Part shown: in pieces, positions 1-9,810 of the stretch
Numbering within the stretch: the first letter of the stretch is position 1
How the letters are laid out: each line of letters begins with the position of its first letter
From: Mnemiopsis leidyi
Lineage: Eukaryota; Ctenophora; Tentaculata; Lobata; Bolinopsidae
Direction: 5' to 3'
Assembly (NCBI GenBank): GCA_000226015.1
Contig: JH156825.1
Coordinates: forward strand, 18,859 to 43,213
DNA length: 24,355 nt
Program-made: the position numbers and the translations under genes
The notes under the pieces: model-generated
Databases searched by the model: none
Seen by the model: only the letters and a program-made list of their open reading frames with translations
Told to the model about the DNA's origin: nothing

Positions 1-1845
1 ACGACTTATCCACGCCATTTGTAAAAACACAACGTTGTACGAATAAAGGTCGCATATACAATATAATAATGGCGACGTTATGCAGACTCAAGAGATTTGA
101 AACAAACAATGAAAGAAACGCGCGATTGTGTTCAAACTTTGCGCGTGCAGCGTGTAGTTTTTAAATCTTGCATCGAACGGCGGCATTAATTCGCGCGTCT
201 AACACGTGCAGAACAATGAAATTGACCGGAATGACGTCTGGTTAGTGGTTTGCGATATGCGAATTGCGAGTTGTGTATTTCTATTCCTCATTCCGCGAAT
301 TGTAATAACAATAAGCAACGGCATGATACGGGAAATTCAGCGGTCGCCTGACACAGTGAAAGCGGCCGCAATTCTTGTTACTTTTGTGATTATTGTAATG
401 TTACTGTCAATAGTTCACATCCCCTCTTCATCAGCCCTCACAGGAACTGACACCACCCCACTCATCATTTAAGGCTCACTTCACTCTTCACCTCTAGCTG
501 CGACAATTAACACATGTTTTTTGAAAGCTTCTTCGACATCAAACTCGTATCTATATACGTCTACCAACCCCCCTACAAGTTTTACATTATATTTAAAGTA
601 TCAAAATTGGATTTATAAACACGTTATTTTATATCTCATGTTTACAATTTTTATCACTGTAATTGAGTCAGCATGAGATTTAAAGAATAATCATATATAA
701 AAAGTTTCAAGGCCTCAACACCTAAAGTAAACAAATCTATACCCGCTCATCAGGGGACATCGCAGGGATGAACACTCTTAATCCTATAGTTACCTACGGG
801 GCACGAAGCATCCGGCTCAGTGCCAAGACCATGATACAAACTTTGCTATTAAATAAACCTCAAGGTTTTAGCAAAAGGCTTATCTTAGACTTGAATATTC
901 AATCGGGCTTGACCTCGATGAGCAGGCATCCACCTGGCGAGCACAACAGCATGAACCAAGTGCATGCATGATGCAGTGCAAGGGATAATGAGCTTCGTGT
1001 GTCACTGCCAGTGGCCGAACAAAAACTCAATAAATTCTAAAATTTTTTTATATGGTACTTGCAGTGATCAACTGGGATCCTGGTGAAATCCCTGTCCCCC
1101 AGTGAACTCTCTGGCTCCTTCTAAGGACACCCCGTAAAATAGCCCATCCCTTGTGATTACTGTACTTTCACACAATGGAACATCCCCGATCCACAGGGGG
1201 CCTTAACCGGGCCTTGTTATGTCCTTTAGAAGTAGGTACCAGCCTAGATGACCCCAAACCAGCTGGGTTTTCGGTACACTCCTGCATTTCATTTCTTGTT
1301 AACTTGGAATGGCACAGTGGCTGCAGGGTGCCCACCGACAAAATGTAGATGAAAAGGTGGATTGAATGTAAATCAAAGGGGTACCACCTCATCAAAGACA
1401 GGGCCCCATTTATTTCAATAAACTGTCTTCTTTTGGGTAAAAAAACATGCTTTTAGGCATTTTGATTATTTCGTGTGAGCAGTGTTAGATGTATAAAAGG
1501 GAATGTGAGGTGTTAAGGTTAAAGTATTAAAAGTTGATTATAATGTGATTTCAGACCAAAGCTTTCACTGTATTGGTTAGGATTCTGTTCTATCAAACTT
1601 AATTGAATAAAAAAAAGTTATACCCCAACGAGTATGAAACGCTTTAGTAAAGTGCAATTTTAATAGGTACTTGAACCATTCTTTTTCTTGACCAGGAGAT
1701 ATACTTTTTTGTATCATGTGAATGTGTTGGCCCTACTGTTTTTGTTCCAAATTTGACTGACTGTGGTTGACCCCTAAAAATACCAAATACACAGAATCTC
1801 AGAATCTTGACATTGGTTTCATGAACTTAGTATCTATCTATTTTA
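1..1845. other. No gene recognised
   Basis: I see no exon I can support here. A frame at 257-472 (+) would give about 71 residues with two hydrophobic stretches, but it has no family match I recognise and no clear splice partners. A short open frame starts at an ATG at 69 and stops within 32 codons. The frames at 768-971 (+) and 1168-1395 (-) look like chance. A 5' untranslated or short coding exon of the transporter gene at 2357 may lie in this stretch, because that gene's first visible exon begins at a splice acceptor. Confidence 0.5.
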
Positions 1846-2153
1846 GGGGGCTGCTGGTGTAGTGGTTTCCATCTTGGCTCCCACCCAGGAGGTTGGGGGT
1901 TCAAATCCCCTATCCCCCAGTCCTAGAGAACTGCGCTTAAGACATTTGCCTATGCAACCTTCTTCAGCCGAATGATCGGGAAACTGTGATTGAGGGTTAA
2001 ATGAGTAGCTGCCCATTGGTAAACACTACCTCAACAGTCGCTGGCGTGTATGTATAATTGTACATTCGGCCTCGGGTAATTGGCCGTTATACTTGTGGAA
2101 CATGTGCCTGTTGGAGTGTCAGAATTAAAATAAGTATGAGATGATAAAAAAAA
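1846..2153 (+). mobile_element. tRNA-derived SINE (tRNA-Gly-like head)
   Basis: The 5' part looks like a tRNA gene. An A box (TGGTGTAGTGG, 1855-1865) and a B box (GGTTCAAATCC, 1898-1908) lie 32 bp apart. The bases between them can fold an anticodon stem, CTTGG with CCAGG, around a seven-base loop whose anticodon would be CCC (Gly). A GGGGG run at the start can pair with CCCCC after the T arm. A non-tRNA body of about 230 bp follows and ends in a short A-rich tail (2144-2153). This is the usual head-body-tail layout of a tRNA SINE, moved by a partner LINE and transcribed by RNA polymerase III. No clear target-site duplication is visible. The element lies upstream of, and perhaps in a 5' intron of, the transporter gene. 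Confidence 0.8.
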
Positions 2154-2356
2154 GCATTTAGCACGTAACCTACCTCATGTTAAAGCATAATGAAATATGA
2201 TAAGTCGGACAAAAAAGGTGATATTTCTAGGGTCATATTTCAATGATGATACTTAATCATGTGGGAGAACTGTGTCATTTGAGAGTTATTTGTACATGAC
2301 ACATTCAATTCTTTTATTTGCAGCTGCAGTCCGAGTTGAAGAGTAAATCCTGGAAC

Positions 2357-4205
2357 ATGGACGAATTCAAGGCTCGACTCACCAGGATGTATTCAGCCAT
2401 AAATTTGTCTTTCAAACGTTTTCACGTGACACTTTTCTTGACACTGATTGGTAAGCTGTTGATACCGACAATCTACACCTCGTGCAGAGTTTACATTCTT
2501 GGCTCTTTGCCAGATGAAAGTGTCATTAACGTTATCTCCCAAATGGTTTGGGTAACTGTCATAATGGAGATCATGGAGGAGGCTCTGCTCATGCCCTTGT
2601 ACCATTGCTTCGGGGAAGCTGCAGCTGCTGAAGACGATGAACGACTAGTCCCTAAAGTTAGGAGCGGATTTTACATATGTCTCGGTTTTTACACACTCTT
2701 CTGCTCTGTCATCGCTATCATCACTCCCCAGCTTATAGAAGTAATGGGAATAAAACAGGACTTTGGTGGGGAGACGTCTAAATATATAAGGCTGGAGCTG
2801 GTGGGTGTTTTCTTGAAGGGCATTGTGAAGCTTCATGGCATTGTACTGCTGATCAAGGGGAAGAGTGTGTACCTCAATATTATCCTCTTTGTTCAGCTCT
2901 TTTGTGCGGTTCTGTCTGATACATTCTTTTTTTCGTAAGTACTATTTGTGTTCTCCATTCAATTAGTTCTACCAAAATTTGTTCAATTCTCAAAACAAGT
3001 TTTTAAGGTTATCGGTGAGATTTGTATACTTTTACTCCAGTCAACAAATAACTTTAAACATGTCACAGGAACTTGAGTGTATCACTGAAGCTTGGCTCGA
3101 CAGGAGTAGCATACTCCTCAATAATCCAACAATTCGTCTCCTCACTAATTACTCTCATCCTTGCTACCCTGTCCTTGAAGACTCCCACACTCCAACACTT
3201 CACCCTCAACCCTGCTAGCGACTTCACCTGGCTGAAACTCTGGACACGGCAAGGTCTTTACTCGGGGTTCGAGTCTCTAGTTCGCAACTTTGTCTATTTG
3301 CTGGTCGTCCTGAGAGGGATGAACCTACTTCACGAGCAGGACGTTTACTGGATCGCTAACAACTTCATCTGGAGCTGGTTGCTGCTCCCGGTACTCTCCC
3401 TCTCTGAACTTCTACGACAAGATGTTGCTACCAACAATCCCCGGGAGAGTTTTAAAGTGATCATACCTGCGTACAGCGTTATTGCTATGTCTGTTGTGTT
3501 CCTGTGGGCGGTAACCACCCCCGGATGGTACGGGTTTATCGTGACAGTCCTAAATGCTGGAGATAGAAAACCAGGGGTCATCACTAGACTTGTTTTCCAG
3601 CTCATGGCGGGTTACTTGTTCTTCATTGTTAGCCATCTTAACAGATCCATTTTCTATGCCAAGGGAAAGGTAAGAGTTGAAATGATATTTTTTATAAGTT
3701 TGTGAATTTATGCAGTTGCCATGGTTTCAGGACAAAATTTATTCTAATGTAAAGGCTTTTAGGTGGTCCGGTATTATTTATGCTCTGATAACATATTACA
3801 TAATGCTCATATACTAACAAATTACCTCAAAACATTTGAAACGTTATTATTACAATCTGAGCGGGAAAGGCGTGTATAGGGCAAGTTTTTGTCCCCTTCC
3901 CATCACCTACTGTGCAACACAGTTAAAAAGTCACATCACAATCCCACTAACAAGCCCCTTTTCCGCAGATCCAGTACCTGTGCATAACTTCCTCCACCGC
4001 CAGTGTATTCATGGTGTTCCTCTTCCTCCTTGTTATCTTCGACTTCATCCCAGCAACCCTGCAGATAGTTGCCGGGATATTCTCCGCCAACATGGCCCTG
4101 GGTGGCATCGTTTCGGTCATACTTCTTAAGTACATGTTGTTAACGCTCGATGTGACTCTTCCTAAAACTGATGCTGAGAAACAGTTGAGAAGTAAGAGAC
4201 AGTAA
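2357..4205 (+). CDS. MATE-like multi-pass membrane transporter
   Basis: Coding exons are 2357-2934 (exon opens at acceptor 2321-2323), 3069-3669 and 3969-4205. The donors are GTAAGT and GTAAGA, the phases join, and the stop is TAA at 4203. From the ATG at 2357 (context AACATGG) the product has 471 residues with about 12 hydrophobic segments, starting near residues 23-45, 55-80 and 105-125 and ending near 425-450. Length and layout fit the MATE (multidrug and toxin extrusion) fold, whose members export cations or drugs by H+ or Na+ antiport. Supporting features are two similar halves, a glycine-containing motif after segment 5 (LKLGSTGVAYSS, residues 200-211), and the segment beginning QGLYSGFESL at 254, which looks like the start of the second half. 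The short C-terminal tail is basic. The reading continues in frame from 2324, so an upstream exon could add residues. Substrate cannot be told. It could be another member of the same MOP superfamily. Confidence 0.65.
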
Positions 4206-4297
4206 GACAGTGCCTAACTTGAAAGTGAGAGAAAAATGGGCGTTGATGCCTAAATCTGGTACTTGTATGGGAGGGGTGTGTAACTGTAGTAATGAAC

Positions 4298-4303
4298 AAT
4301 AAA
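4298..4303 (+). terminator. Poly(A) signal of the MATE-like gene
   Basis: A canonical AATAAA lies 93 bases after the stop codon and is followed by GT- and T-rich sequence, as expected at a cleavage and polyadenylation site. Confidence 0.7.
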
Positions 4304-4831
4304 GTTTTGTTTTGGAACACATAGACCGTCAGAAACCCCATTTTTTGTACAGTTTTTTTAAAATATTATTTCAATGCATTTTATCAGATTTTATCAAATG
4401 TTGGGTATCTAGAAGTAGATTGTAAGATGATTCATGTTATGCATTTGATTTTCAGTAAATTTCAATATTTTCTTTATTAAACCACGTTTTTAATTTTAAT
4501 TTTTTATTTCGTGAAATTAAATATGATGTGATTTATCTGATCGACATATTTTACAAATTTACAAAAATGTCTATGTTTACATGCGTTGAAATCAAACTTC
4601 AAAGTAACAATAATGATCCGCAACTTTGCGTTCTCCAATGAAAGAATCTTCCAGGCTGCTGCCCCTTCAGTAAAACCGTAAAAGCCTGATTACAGGTTTA
4701 TCAGATACAAAACTATTCCAGTAATCTTTAGCATGTAATACGGTGTCGAACCAGTGACTAGAGAATCATTCAAACGGCAAGAATTGTATTGTCAATCAAT
4801 ATCTGATACTCCGGACTCCTGTGTCATCTGT
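4304..4831. other. AT-rich spacer, nothing recognised
   Basis: This is the spacer between the transporter 3' end and the 38-bp tandem repeat. It has long A/T runs. I see no exon, RNA gene or mobile element. Confidence 0.6.
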
Positions 4832-5637
4832 TAAAAACTCGTGTTACAGTAGTTACAAGTATAGAAAACTAAAAACTCGTGTAACAGTAGCTTCATGTAC
4901 AGGAAACTAAAACACGTATTACAGTAGCTTCAAGTATAGAAAACTAAAAACTCGTGTTACAGTATTTACAAGTACAGAAAACTAAAAAACTCGTGTTACA
5001 GTAGTTACAAGTACAGGAAACTAAAAAAACTCGTGTTACAGTAGTTACAAGTATAGAAAACTAAAAAACTACGTGTAACAGTAGCTTCATGTACAGGAAA
5101 CTAAAAACTCGTATTACAGTAGCTTCAAGTATAGAAAACTAAAAACTCGTGTTACAGAAGCTTAAATATAGAAACTAAAAACTCGTGTTTCAGTAGCTTC
5201 AAGCGTAGAAAACTAAAAACTCGTGTTACAGTAACTTCATGTACAGGAACTAAAAAACTCGTGTAACAGTAGCTTCAAGTACAGGAAACTAAAAACTCGT
5301 GTTACAGTAGCTTCAAGTATAGAAAACTAAAAACTCGTGTTACAGTAGCTCAAGTACAGGAAACTTAAAACTCGTGTTACAGTAGCTTCAAGTATAGAAA
5401 ACTGAAAAAACTCGTGTTACAGTAGCTCAAGTATGGAAAACTAAAAAACTCGTGTAACAGTAGCTTCAAGTACAGAAAACTAAAAACTCGTGTTACAGTA
5501 GCTTCAAGTACAGGAAACTAAAAAACTCGTGTAACAGTAGCTTCAAGTACAAAAAACTAAAAAACTCGTGTAACAGTAGCTTCATGTAGAGAAAACTAAA
5601 AACTCGTGTAACAGTAGCTCAAGTATAAAAAGAGACA
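4832..5637 (+). repeat. 38-bp minisatellite, about 20 copies
   Basis: About 20 full copies and one partial copy of a 36-40 bp unit. The unit starts AACTCGTGTTACAGTAGCTT and continues CAAGTATAGAAAACTAAA. Variation falls into subtypes: TATAG or TACAGG in the second half, GTTACAG or GTAACAG in the first, and GTTACAAG or CTTCAAG or CTTCATG in the middle. Copies 1-3 and 6-8 show the same subtype order 194-195 bp apart (CTTCATG at 4891 and 5085, CGTATT at 4915 and 5110). This points to a five-unit block duplication. The last partial copy ends about 10 bases before the SIRT4 start codon, so the array occupies the place of the promoter or 5' leader. Confidence 0.95.
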
Positions 5638-5645
5638 CGTGACCG

Positions 5646-8168
5646 ATGCAGCACTGTGTACCGAGACACGCGGCACTGTTGGAATCCCAGTACAGGTCTC
5701 TAGAGGAGTTCATACTCTCAACTAGAAAGTTACTTGTACTTACTGGAGCCGGCTTGTCTACTGAATCAGGTAGTGTTCATAAAATTGTACGTCATACACA
5801 TTAACATTCAAATATTGATTCTAGTACAGGTTGAGACGCATTTTATCAATTCTTGACGGAAATTTATTACCGAAATGCCTCTGCCCTCTGTAATTCAGCG
5901 GGACAATTTGAAAAAAACTCATCTCCCACCAATTCCGTTATGTTCTCGAACGAACCCCAGACGCGACAATTTTCACCCCGGACAGAACAATTCGAACCCC
6001 AGACACTACAACAGTAGGCTCGTACACAACAATTCTAACCTCGGGCTCAACAATTCTAACCCTGACACAAAAATGCTAACCCCGGACACAACAATTCTAA
6101 CCCCGGACACAATAATTCTAACCCAGGACACAACAACTCTAACCCCGGACATAACAACTTTTACCCCGGACACATCAACTCTAACCCCGGAGACAACAAT
6201 TCTAACCCCGGGCACAATGAAATCTAGCCTCAGGCACAATAATTCTAACCCTGAGACATAAATTCTAGCCCTGGACACAATAATTCTAACCCCGGACTGA
6301 CGCAGGAATCCCGGACTACAGAAGTGAAGGTGTGGGTCTCTACGACCGAACTAAACACCGCCCCATACAGCACATGGAATTTATGACGGACTTCCAGGCC
6401 AGACGCAGGTACTGCACTGACCAAGTATGGATCTCATTATCCTTTATAGTTGATTTTAGTTGGCTATAGTTAGCTTTACTTCCATATTGTTTTCAGTTCG
6501 CCATGGTCGGCTTTAATAAAATAAAATTAGATAAGGATATATAATTGATGTTAATTTTATCAGTAATCAGATGCTATACCGATCTTGTTTAACTTTGACA
6601 ATACGAAAGGCCCAAGTTTAGTTTTTGATCTCTGTGATTTACATAAGATACTGAAATCTTGTGTTTCAGATACTGGGCCAGGAACTACATAGGATTTCCA
6701 ATTTTCATTTCTAAAGTTCCCAATACCGCACACACTGTTCTCGCTGACATGGAAAAATATAAAATGGTGAGTTCTTGAGCACAATTTTATGCGTTTCTGT
6801 CCCACACTTCCCAGAGTTAAATAAACTGTACTCTGTAAGTGTGTGCAAAAATACTGTTTTGTTTAAACTCAAGTTTAACAAAAAAAATTTCCTTGTGTTT
6901 GACGTGACACCACATTCCGGAAGGTAGACTGGTTAGTGACGCAGAACGTGGACCGCCTCCACCAGAAAGCGGGGAGCACTAAAGTGACGGAACTACACGG
7001 CACAACAAACATTGTGACCTGTCAGAAATGTGACTATGTGACCGACAGGGAGTCCTTTCAGGTCGGTAGTTATTAAATGTTAAGAGGACTTGTTTGTGTT
7101 TATCTGCGAAAGCTTAGAAATCACATTTAATGTAGTTCGTGTCATTTATGAAGATTAACGCAATATGGTCACTGGTCAGTCCAAAAACGTTATCGTTTAC
7201 GGCTTAACGAGTCACGATTGTTTAAGATCAAACAATATAGCAGAAATTACACGTGCTACTACATATCTCAGAAATATATCCGTGAAAGAAACAAGGAGTT
7301 TGAGGCCGACATAATAAACGTGACACCGGATGCAGATGCGGAGATCGACGTGGAACTTATCAAGAAATTTAACATTCCTCTTTGTCCTGATTGCGGATCT
7401 GACCTCCTCAAACCTCAGGTATTATACATTATAGGTTATGTAAGTGTGTTTTGTAAGTACATTTTGTATGTAGTTTATGTATGCACACTCAAATCTAATG
7501 GGTCAGAGAAAGGTATTTTAAGGAGGGTTCACTAATTATGACCAACGAGAAGCTAGTGATAGTGCTTTCTAGATTTTATTGTTTAAAATGACCCCTCCCC
7601 AAAATTACCTTTATCTATTTTAAATTGGTTAACAGGTTGTATTTTTCGGAGCGAATGTCTGTAAAGAGAAAGTACAACATTGTTATGACAGACTACACGA
7701 CAGTGATGGAATACTTGTTGCTGGGTCATCCCTACAAGTAATGTCCGGTAAGTTTACACTGACAGTTTCGTCATTGCTGTAAGTCTTTGCTAATGCTGTA
7801 AGTAATTGATAGTGCTGTAAGTATTTGATAGTGCTGTGTTTGATTTAAAGTGCTGTAAATATCACTCGCAGAACGCACATAGAGGGTCATCCCAGGTTAT
7901 AAACAGGATCGTTTTTTAGAAGAAGCTAAAAGGACTGGAGTAGTAATAAGACTAGTAACCACATCTATTAATATGTGCCTAACAACTTTCTAATTTAACA
8001 AAGAACTACACACTCCCAGGATACAGGTTCCTGTTGGAAGCAAACAGAACAGACAAGCCGACAGCGATCTTGAACATCGGACCAACCCGAGCTGATCATC
8101 TGGCGGATGTGCGAGTATCGGCTCGTTGTGGGGAGTTCTTTGAGCGGTTCAGCGAACTTAACTTGTGA
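5646..8168 (+). CDS. SIRT4: Sirtuin 4, NAD+-dependent mitochondrial deacylase/ADP-ribosyltransferase
   Basis: Seven exons join in phase: 5646-5769, 6306-6408, 6670-6766, 6924-7061, 7272-7418, 7636-7747 and 8020-8168, giving 289 residues. Class II sirtuin features are all present: [16 protein letters not shown] (NAD+ binding, residues 33-48), TQNVD (114-118), catalytic His133 in ELHG, four zinc-binding cysteines (C141, C144, C192, C195), GSSLQV (233-238) and NIGPTRADH (259-267). RYWARN (76-81) and the length point to SIRT4 rather than SIRT5. SIRT4 acts in the mitochondrial matrix on glutamate dehydrogenase, pyruvate dehydrogenase and other acylated or lipoylated targets; this is family knowledge. 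An in-frame TGA at 5640 leaves ATG 5646 as the only start in this exon. The N-terminus is short, and VPRH (5-8) matches the sequence just before the catalytic core in relatives. A presequence, if any, would need an upstream exon. All catalytic residues are intact. Confidence 0.95.
5950..6297 (+). repeat. 21-bp minisatellite in SIRT4 intron 1
   Basis: Sixteen units plus a partial one, mostly 20-22 bp, of the form CTAACCCCGGACACAACAAT. The array fills most of the 3' half of intron 1 and runs to within eight bases of the exon 2 acceptor (AG at 6304-6305). Because 21 is a multiple of three, long stop-free frames appear on both strands; they encode only the repeat and are not genes. Most units contain CTAAC, which fits the metazoan branch-point consensus; the last copy is at 6286-6290. 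Confidence 0.95.
7778..7862 (+). repeat. Short tandem repeat in SIRT4 intron 6
   Basis: Four imperfect copies of a unit of about 20 bp built on TGCTGTAAGTATTTGATAG, beginning about 30 bases after the exon 6 donor. Several copies contain GTAAGT, which equals a strong 5' splice site. No coding potential. Confidence 0.7.
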
Positions 8169-8341
8169 TTACACGTGATAGGAACTTCAGAGTTGTACGC
8201 TAAACATGTGTGTTATAAGTGTAGTGTCTAACAAATTGAGGATATTTAGATACGAGTTATAGCTGCACGTAAACATCTTTTTCGGTAAAGGGGCTAGAGG
8301 TGATCAGAAAATTTTACAATGGCCCTACTCAATACTCAAGT

Positions 8342-8347
8342 ATTAAA
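8342..8347 (+). terminator. Possible SIRT4 poly(A) signal
   Basis: ATTAAA, the commonest variant poly(A) signal, lies 174 bases after the SIRT4 stop. It overlaps the left arm of a perfect 11-bp inverted repeat (8343-8353 with 8362-8372, 8-base spacer). No AATAAA occurs nearer, so this is the best candidate, but the sequence is AT-rich and the match could be chance. Confidence 0.35.
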
Positions 8348-8445
8348 TAGTAAAATAATACTTACTATTTAAAAGTTTCCAGTTAGTCTGGAAGTATTAA
8401 TTTTAATTTACTTAAGTATTTGGCTTACTGATGATTTCTACTCTT

Positions 8446-8723
8446 GTAAAATTGGAGGGTGGTGGGTAAGTCACTGACCATGACCATGACACCCTGGAAT
8501 TTCCTCAAGGCAAATGGTCAAAAAACCTCGCCATGACCATGGAGAATTTGGATTTTTTTCATGACCGTGGTCAAAATCTGGCCATTTGACCACGGTAATA
8601 TACAAAATGTGCAAAGTACTTAAACTTGCAAGTGTCACATCTAATTGATAAAATAATTGACTTCTGGACATAGGCCAAATGGTGAAAAATCATGGTCATC
8701 TTGCCTCCACCCCTAAATTTCAG
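8446..8723. mobile_element. Possible MITE with imperfect terminal inverted repeats
   Basis: The left end (AAATTGGAGGGTGGTGGG, from about 8449) and the reverse complement of the right end (AAATTTAGGGGTGGAGGC, to about 8721) are alike. Both continue inward to TGACCATGA. Inside, the word TGACCATG or its variants recurs several times, and there is a perfect 12-bp inverted repeat (8564-8575 with 8585-8596, 9-base loop). I find no convincing target-site duplication, so the exact ends are uncertain. It lies between SIRT4 and its ghost exon. Confidence 0.45.
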
Positions 8724-9254
8724 TGACCGGAATTAAATTCCCTAACTTACTTGATGTACGTATGAGAATTTTGTAATTTGAGAATTTTTACCTATTTATT
8801 ATGTTTACAAATATGAGCCACAGTCGACAAAATTCATATTTTCTTTTTAGCATATGTAATATCATGTTAAGCCGGGTTTATCATGTGTTTGTGTTTCTTT
8901 GAACCATATCAGGGTAGTTTGTAACCTTATCTTAAGAAACCTTTCTAGATCCTGGCAATTTATGTGAAGTTAGAGCCATACATACGGTCAGGTTGAAGCT
9001 CGTTTTATACATAATTTGGCGCATCAATTTACCAACAGAAACTGCTAATATCAATATAGGAGCAAGAATTAAGTTATTGCTTTAATCATGCTAGTAGGAA
9101 AATTGCAAGATAAAACTCATTTACTTTGTTTACATTCACTTACTAAGACGGTCCCCAATACAGATAATCCCTAACTTGGGCAGTTCTTTATTGAAGGAAT
9201 AATATTTTTAATAATTAGACACGAAGAATGTCCCTAACAAAGGTGGTCCAAAAA
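8724..9254. other. Spacer, nothing recognised
   Basis: AT-rich sequence between the putative MITE and the SIRT4 ghost exon. I looked here for a relative of SIRT4 exon 2 (the IPDYRSEG region) and found none. Confidence 0.55.
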
Positions 9255-9445
9255 CAACAGCCTCGAAATCCTATTGCACACGTAGCTCTTGCCGACACTG
9301 AAAAACATAAAATGGATAGATTGAAGGCACATCTTCAATGCGATTCTGTTTCCACGCTTACTTGAGTTTGATGAACTAAACTCTAAAACTGTGTTCAATG
9401 TAGTTAAAGTTCAGAAAAAAGTTCCTTGTCGGTTTTTGTTCAACT
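9255..9445 (+). pseudogene. Decayed extra copy of SIRT4 exon 3 and intron 3
   Basis: A 40-base stretch at 9276-9315 matches the end of SIRT4 exon 3 (6728-6767) at 31 of 40 positions without gaps. In the corresponding frame it reads AHVALADTEKHKM, against [13 protein letters not shown] in the intact gene, with no stop. Similarity continues into the intron: GCACA, then ATGCG then TTCTGT, then a match to the AAACTGTACTCTGTAA region, then TTCCTTGT. So the unit that was copied included intron, which argues against a processed pseudogene. The donor GTGAGT has become GATAGA. The preceding residues in this copy, NPIAH, are nearer to the NPAH found in other animals' SIRT4 than the intact gene's NTAH. 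No other exon of the copy is visible nearby. Confidence 0.6.
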
Positions 9446-9810
9446 TCAAAGAGTCAAAAAGTAAACAAAATTACAAGTGACACGTGCATCTGGATTTATC
9501 CTTACATTTTAATAGATTCACGACCTTTATGAATGAATCAATTCACGTTAAATCAATTCAGAAACTAGGCTGTATTCAATGCGTTCAATTTCAAATCGGG
9601 GAATGTTGACAAAAGAATCTTGTCTAAATATTCAACACACTAAAATACAATGCCCCGAAAAGTGCCAGCTTATTGTCTCTCAGAAAAGTTAAGGTTTTGA
9701 AAAAACATTTTTTCAAATTACAAAATTCTATGTTCCCATTCCCAGAAATAAAAGAAGTCGGTAACTGGTGGATAGTAAAGCAAATCCTCTATATCTGTAT
9801 CTAAAGTTGA

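Noticed and set aside
206..472. An 88-codon frame with two hydrophobic stretches
   Set aside because: It lacks an ATG at its start (first ATG at 257) and recognisable similarity, and cannot be linked by splice sites to the transporter; kept only as a note.
741..765. CTGATGAG on the minus strand, a hammerhead ribozyme core word
   Set aside because: The matching CGAAA strand and stem II are missing at the needed distance.
5624..5632. TATAAAAAG just upstream of the SIRT4 ATG as a TATA box
   Set aside because: A start site 25-30 bases downstream would fall after the ATG at 5646. The word is a variant of the 38-bp repeat unit.
5875..6278. Long open frames on both strands with heptad repeats
   Set aside because: These are by-products of a 21-bp repeat inside SIRT4 intron 1; the unit length is a multiple of three, so stops are missing by construction.
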